From Pelagophyceae sp. CCMP2097 (lineage: Eukaryota > Sar > Pelagophyceae), in contig MU657300.1 in the NCBI GenBank assembly GCA_026770575.1, positions 39,395-59,545 of the forward strand: 20,151 nucleotides of DNA, read 5' to 3'. Positions 15,760 through 20,151 of the stretch are shown here, in pieces; within the stretch, counting starts at the first letter, position 1; every line of letters begins with the position of its first letter. The notes beneath the pieces were generated by a model, which saw nothing but the letters and a program-made list of their open reading frames with translations, ran no database searches and was not told where the DNA came from. Position numbers and translations under genes: made by a program.

Positions 15760-16400
15760 CGTCCAAACAGACGTTTAGTCGAACGCTTTTGCAGAGGCGG
15801 TCTTTGGGCACAGGGGCCTGGATTCATTCGGATTCGGACCGATTCCATCGGACCGATTCCATCGGACCGGGTCCATTTCGTTTGCAAGGGGGCATTTCGG
15901 TGGACCTGTTTTTCGCCTTTTTGCAAACTGGGTGTACCCCGTCTCGACGGGTCCTCGAGATTGGCCCGTCGAGATTGGCCCGTCGAGATCGACGTCTTTG
16001 GAGGCCCCTTTGGAGGGCACTTGGAGACGGCCCTTTTCGAGACGGCACTTGGAGACGGCCCCTCGAGACGGCACTTTTCGAGGGCCATTCAAAACGGCGC
16101 CTTGGCCCTTGGAGACGGCCATTCGAGACTGCGCCTTGAGACCTCGAGACGGCCATTCGAGATGGCCGCTCCAGACGACGCCTTGAGACGGCCCCTTGAG
16201 ACAGCCATTCGAGACGGCCGCTCCAGACGACGCCTTGAGACGGCCCCTTGAGACAGCCATTCGAGATGGCCGCTCCAGACGGCGCCTGGATACGGCCATT
16301 CGAGACGATGCCTTTTCGACGGCCCCGGCTCCTCGAGAGGCCCGTTTCGAGGGCCGTTTTCGAGGGCCATTTGAGACGCCCCCACCGGTTTCTTGGGCGG
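15760..16400 (+). repeat. GAGACGGCC-type satellite with 52-bp tandem repeat
   Basis: The whole stretch is built from variants of CTTGAGACGGCC, ATTCGAGACGGCC and CTCCAGACGACGC. A clean 52-base tandem starts at 16164, 16216 and 16268. Long frames on both strands across it (over 300 residues on the minus strand) are repeat translations. Related words recur at 19.1-19.4 kb and at the window end. Confidence 0.8.
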
Positions 16401-16605
16401 TTTCATTTTTAGGGGCCTCGACGGGGGAGTGGCGTCCCTTTGTCCCGTATAGGGCCCCGTGTAGGGCCAGTTCCGTCTCGGGAGTCCCGAATGCCAACGT
16501 CCTTTGCGGCAGTCGCATCCGGAGGCGCCTTGGGGCGGTCGCTTGGACAATTCCCGGTCGCTTGGACAATGCCGAAACGCGCCGCCGAAACGCGCCGCCG
16601 AAATG

Positions 16606-16700
16606 GCCCCCGCTTTTCCGGGCCCGAGGATGCGGCGGTGGCAAGATGCTTCTTGGAACGTCTCTTCTTGCCCCCGCTTTTCCGGGCCCACAATGCGGCG
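16606..16700 (+). repeat. 64-bp-spaced direct duplication
   Basis: GCCCCCGCTTTTCCGGGCCC lies at 16606-16625 and 16670-16689, each followed within a few bases by ATGCGGCGGT. Together they make an imperfect 64-base tandem duplication. Confidence 0.8.
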
Positions 16701-16793
16701 GTTGCAGACGCTTGGGGGCCATTTTGGCGATTGATGACGTGCGGGCTTGAAACCGACCTCGGCCGCAAGTGCCCCGCAGCGAAAGGGTGCACT

Positions 16794-16816
16794 AGAGGCG
16801 GGATTCGAACCGGTCT
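16794..16816 (-). other. tRNA T-loop-like sequence
   Basis: The minus strand reads GACCGGTTCGAATCCCGCC, an exact T-loop/B-box core (GGTTCGAATCC). No cloverleaf can be built around it. Similar cores occur at 17060-17076 (minus), 17349-17360 and 17403-17414 (plus), suggesting tRNA-derived repeats in this stretch. Confidence 0.3.
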
Positions 16817-17560
16817 TTTCAAAAAAAGTCGCCGCGGGTCCCTCTTTCGTGCGGCAAATATCGCACCGTTCTTGGCGACGACCGCCGAAACCCGTTTCCC
16901 CGCCGCAAAGGGCATCAGGATTCTTTCCCTTGAAAAGAAGACTCCCTTTGCCGGAGACGGCCCCTACGTTTAGACGGTCCCTTGCAAACGTCCGCGACGG
17001 TCCCTTGATCGGCCCCTTGCAAACGCCGGATTTAGCAGCGATGCCCCGGTTTCTCGAGGTATTGAACCCGGGTCGCTTGTATTCCGCTTCCACGGCCTTT
17101 GGGTTCCCGGCTTGCTCGGATTGCATCGTCGGGCTTTCTCGGCATGCTCGGAAAGAACCAATGACCCGTCGCACCGGCGGGCCACCGGGTCTTGAAAACG
17201 GCGGAAGAACGGTCTTGAAAACGGCGGAAGAACCAACCTCCCCAAACGTCCAAGAACGTTGCCGCCAACGAACGTCGCGATGCTCCACGTCCGGAACGAC
17301 GCGAGAACGGCTTGTGAGACGGGTGCCGCGGGGTTGCCGCGATGAATGCACGAGGGTTCGAGCCACGTGGAGCCGGGGACGGAGCCGCAGTGCTCTTTTT
17401 ACAGGGTTCGAGCCACGTGGACCGTGTGGGACCTCGGCACGTGCATCTTGCCAGGAACATGCTCGCCACAGGCCTGTGTGAGGCGCATCTTCGTTGCAGG
17501 GCCCGAATCCACAGCATCCAGGGACCGTGGGAGCATCTCCGCAAGGGCCTTCTTCTCGCA
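16817..17560. other. No gene assignable
   Basis: Open frames run through in both directions. GGTTCGAGCCACGTGGA is duplicated (17353 and 17407), and GTCTTGAAAACGGCGGAAGA is tandemly repeated near 17190-17230. Nothing resembles a conserved domain. Confidence 0.4.
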
Positions 17561-17639
17561 GGGGGACCTTGATACAGGGCTCGAGTCACAGAGGCCCTGC
17601 CACGGCGACTGCGCCACGGGGACCTTGTATCAGGGACCT

Positions 17640-17990
17640 TGTCGCAGGGACCTTGCCACGGAAACCTTGTCGCAGCGTTCTTCTCACAGTGAAAAGGTCC
17701 CTGCGACAAGAGCCCCGTGACAGAGGCCTTGCCACGGGACTTTGCCACGGGGCTCTTGTCACAGGGCTCTTGTCGCAAAGTTCTTGTCACAGTGACAAGG
17801 TCCTTGTGACAAGAGCCCCGTGACAGAGGCCTTGCCACGGGGCTCTTGTCACAGGGACCTTGTCGCAGGGCTCTTGTCGCAGGGTTCTTGTCACAGTGAC
17901 AAGGTCCCTGTGACAAGAGCCCCGTGACAAAGGGCAGGGTGACCTTGCCACGGGGACCTTGTCGCAGGGACCTTGTCGCAGGGTTGTGCC
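17640..17990 (+). repeat. 103-bp tandem repeat with long hairpins
   Basis: A unit of about 103 bases, marked by CTTGTCACAGTGACAAGG, starts at 17680, 17783 and 17887. Each unit carries an inverted repeat. In the middle copy, arm 17796-17822 pairs with 17836-17862 over 27 bases with one mismatch around the 13-base loop ACAGAGGCCTTGC. The marker itself is a palindrome (17783-17799). No protein is implied. Confidence 0.9.
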
Positions 17991-18017
17991 GTCACGGGCA
18001 TGTTGCGTCGAGGGTTG

Positions 18018-18440
18018 TCACGGGGATGGTGTATTGCGGGATGGTGTATTGCGGGACGTTGAATTTCGGGGCGTTTTCTCGAATTTGGACGTTGCCGCGG
18101 GGGCTCTTGGCATTGCGGGCGATGCGGGACTGCCCCAAGTCGCATCTCGTTTGTTCGACTGCTCGCGGGGTGTTCTTCGGACCTCTAAAATTCGCCACGA
18201 CGTCGAAGAAAGCGGGGCCTCTTGGACGGATTTTCGAGTCTTGACGGCAACTTGTTGCCGGTCTTGCAAGTGGGAAACTCGGGGTTGAGAACGGCGTATC
18301 AACGCGAGCGCCACACGGGCGGCATTGCCTTTGCCCTCCTCCGACCGGGCGGCCCCCAAAGCTCGCACATTGCGGCTGTCAAGAGGGCTGTCAAGAGCTC
18401 CCATGTCGAGCTGGTCTCGCTTGGCCGACCCGCACGGCTT
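18018..18440 (+). CDS. Coding-like exons of an unidentified gene
   Basis: One frame reads GVFSNLDVAAGALGIAGDAG, LPQVASRLFDCSRGVLRTSK and HDVEESGASWTDFRVL up to a stop at 18288-18290. An overlapping frame from about 18240 reads GNLLPVLQVGNSGLRTAYQR, ERHTGGIAFALLRPGGPQSS and HIAAVKRAV. Both have mixed composition typical of real protein. They may be consecutive exons leading into the gene at 18485, but I could not place the splice sites with confidence. No family is recognised. Confidence 0.3.
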
Positions 18441-18484
18441 ACTCGGAATTCCTGGGGCCGGCGACCGGCGCCCACGTCTGGAGC

Positions 18485-19957
18485 ATGCAGGTCGCGGCCA
18501 ACGAGCAGGCCCTGCTCTCCGCCGCCGCCGCCGTCCGCGACCGCATCGCCAAGACGAAAGCGGACCAGGCGGCCAAGACGCGAGCGGTCCAGGCGGAGCC
18601 CGCGGGGCGCGTTTCGGCGATCAAAAAGGGCCCTTGGCCGCGCGCGAGCGACGTGCGCAGCGTGCTGTTCAATCGCCGAATGCACCGATGGCGCTCGTAG
18701 GCCGCGCAGCGCGGCGCCCCGATGCCTCGTGACGGCGCCGAAGCGTCGGTGGGCGCACCGGCGGCGCTCGAGGGGCCGCCCTTGAAGACGATGCGCCCCG
18801 ATGCTTGTTTGGCGCCGGCGCCGATTGGCGCGATTGGCGCGGCCGAGACTGCAAAGCCGACCGCCGCATGTGTTGGCTCGGGCGCGTCCGCTTCGCCTTG
18901 CCCGCCCGCGCCGACGGCGGCAAGCGCCGCGCCCTCGAATTTCAAGCGCAAGCTGTCTCCGTGGACGCGCAATTTCCTCGACGGCGCCGCTCAACGGCAG
19001 CAGCGCGCAAAGGTGCACGCCCAAGAGCCCACCGCGCAGCCGCCGCTGGACGACGTCTTCATCGAGGCCTTTCGTGGAGACCGGCGTCGGCGAAATCCGT
19101 TGAGAAGCCCTTTGGTTCAACGGCCTCGGCGGTCTGGAGAGGCCGGCAACGGCCATTCGAGCTCCACCGCAGAGGCCGCAAACTCGGCTCTTTTGCCCGT
19201 CTCAGAGACGGCAACCCGAAGCGGCCCCTTTGAGAGGACTGGCCTGGAGAGGCCCCCAACAACGAGGCCCCCCAAAACGAGGCGCCGGAATGCGGGGCCC
19301 AAAGTCGACGCCTCGATGCCCGATGCGCCGAGGGCCGCCGCTTTAAAGGCGCGAGTGAAGAGAGGCCCCTTCGGAGGCGCCGCTCCAAGGCGGCTCGCCT
19401 CGCCACCGTCTTCGGGGGGCCTCTCCCAAAAGAGCCCTCAACGGGGTGCACCCCCGCTCAAAGACGCGGCAAAAGACTGTTTCGAAGAGCCGCTCTGGGG
19501 TCCCAAAAGAGGCCGCTTCTGGCGCGTCCGACATGCGATGTCTCCAAGGCGCTTGGTGGCTTGGAAAACACGATGCTTGGAAGACTCGGGCAGTGCGGGC
19601 CCCTTGCGCAGGCGGAATGCGCGTCGGCCACTCGCCCGGCAAAAGGCCGAAGACCGGCCGAGACTCCGGACGGGCCCTGCGTTGGGCCGCTTTTTGCACT
19701 GCCCATTTCAAGTCCTTTTTGAATGCGCTTTTTCAAACCTCGTTTCAAGCCCATTTCAAGTCCTTTTTGAATGCGCTTTTTCAAACCTCGTTTCAAGTCC
19801 CTTTCAAGTCCTTTTTGAATGCGCCCCTTTTTCACCCCTCGTTTCAAGTCCCCGCACAAAGTGCCTTGCAAGAGACCTCGGCGATGCCGAAAGAAAACGC
19901 CCGTCCAGAGGAAGCGCGCCCCGCAAACGGGCGATCACTCTCCAACGCACAAAATGA
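18485..19957 (+). CDS. Two-exon (or longer) gene for an Ala-rich protein, unknown function
   Basis: The first exon (ATG at 18485, frame open further upstream) reads MQVAANEQALLSAAAAVRDR IAKTKADQAAKTRAVQ. A 48-base intron at 18653-18700 (GTGCGC...GCTCGTAG) removes an in-frame TAG and joins PWPRASD to AAQRGAPMPRDGAEA without changing phase. The second exon continues with Ala/Pro low complexity and then SNFKRKLSPWTRNFLDGAAQ RQQRAKVHAQEPTAQPPLDD VFIEAF (to about 19068), the best-looking coding part. From there to TGA at 19955-19957 the frame is open but becomes repeat-like, ending in three 16-residue copies of FQVLFECAFSNLVSSP-type sequence. The true end, or another intron, may lie near 19070. 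No domain is recognised. Confidence 0.45.
19706..19849 (+). repeat. Three tandem copies of a 48-bp unit
   Basis: TTTCAAGTCCTTTTTGAATG CGC starts copies at 19706, 19754 and 19802. The 48-base period equals 16 codons, so a translated frame repeats as FQVLFECAFSNLVSSP. The third copy has diverged (GCGCCCCTTTTTCACCCC). Confidence 0.95.
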
Positions 19958-20039
19958 AGCCCCGGGCGAAATAGGGTGCGACGGAGCGGTCACCCGGGCG
20001 ATGGACTGTCAAAAAAAACGTTGGGCCGCCAATCAAAGC

Positions 20040-20151
20040 GAGAGGGGTCGTTTCAAATGGCCGTCGCGAGGGGTCGTTTCAAATGGCCGTCTCGAGGGGT
20101 CGTCTCGAGGGGTCGTTTCGAGGGGTCGTTTCGAATGGCCGTCGCAAGAGG
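20040..20151 (+). repeat. GGGGTCGTTTCRAATGGCCGTC satellite at window end
   Basis: Variants of GAGGGGTCGTTTCAAATGGC CGTC repeat to the end of the window and presumably continue beyond it. The array is related in wording to the 15.8-16.4 kb satellite. Confidence 0.85.

Noticed and set aside
15775..17366. Long minus-strand frames of 315 and 425 codons
   Set aside because: They are translations of the GAGACGGCC satellite, with open frames on both strands and no protein character.
1..20151. CRISPR arrays, bacterial operons or rRNA genes
   Set aside because: The repeats have no regular spacer pattern, no ribosome-binding sites or operon packing are seen, and no conserved rRNA segment was recognised.

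Overview
The window looks like nuclear DNA of a eukaryotic alga with a secondary plastid. The reasons are GC-rich, repeat-laden sequence, genes broken by short spliceosomal introns, no bacterial gene packing, and one gene that pairs a signal-peptide-like N-terminus with S1 RNA-binding domains as expected for a plastid protein. A stramenopile such as a pelagophyte is my best guess, from the WD40 style, the GTGCGT splice donors and the targeting pre-sequence; this is inference, not shown by the sequence.

Layout. 0-0.5 kb: tetranucleotide microsatellite, a long hairpin and a decayed WD40 fragment on the minus strand. 0.5-2.5 kb: intergenic sequence with a 69-bp-spaced direct repeat and TATA-like boxes. 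2.6-7.7 kb (+): a split gene for a three-S1-domain protein with an acidic tail. Its last domain is interrupted by an intron of about 2.85 kb, and its last small introns can be placed to the base because the S1 fold reads correctly across each junction. 7.95-8.75 kb: a complete hAT-like transposable element with 18-bp perfect terminal inverted repeats, an 8-bp perfect target-site duplication, 48-bp subterminal repeats and an ORF that keeps only a BED-type zinc finger. 8.8-11 kb: AGAATCGATTC-rich repeats, tRNA-like T-arm modules and a 260-bp palindromic element. 11.1-14.7 kb: a dispersed repeat in two direct copies and one inverted copy, enclosing a 17-bp minisatellite and unassigned open frames. 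14.8-15.7 kb (+): a three-exon gene for an Ala-rich protein of unknown function. 15.7-18 kb: satellite-like 52-bp and 103-bp repeats, the latter able to form 27-bp hairpins. 18-20 kb (+): exons of another Ala-rich protein of unknown function running into a 48-bp (16-codon) tandem repeat, then more satellite.

The genes do not form a pathway. The window reads as a few intron-containing algal genes separated by repeats and mobile DNA. The best-supported discovery is the hAT-like element with its BED-only protein. Next is the S1-domain gene with recurrent GTGCGT-type donors and a giant intron. Most long open frames elsewhere are by-products of high GC content and of tandem repeats.
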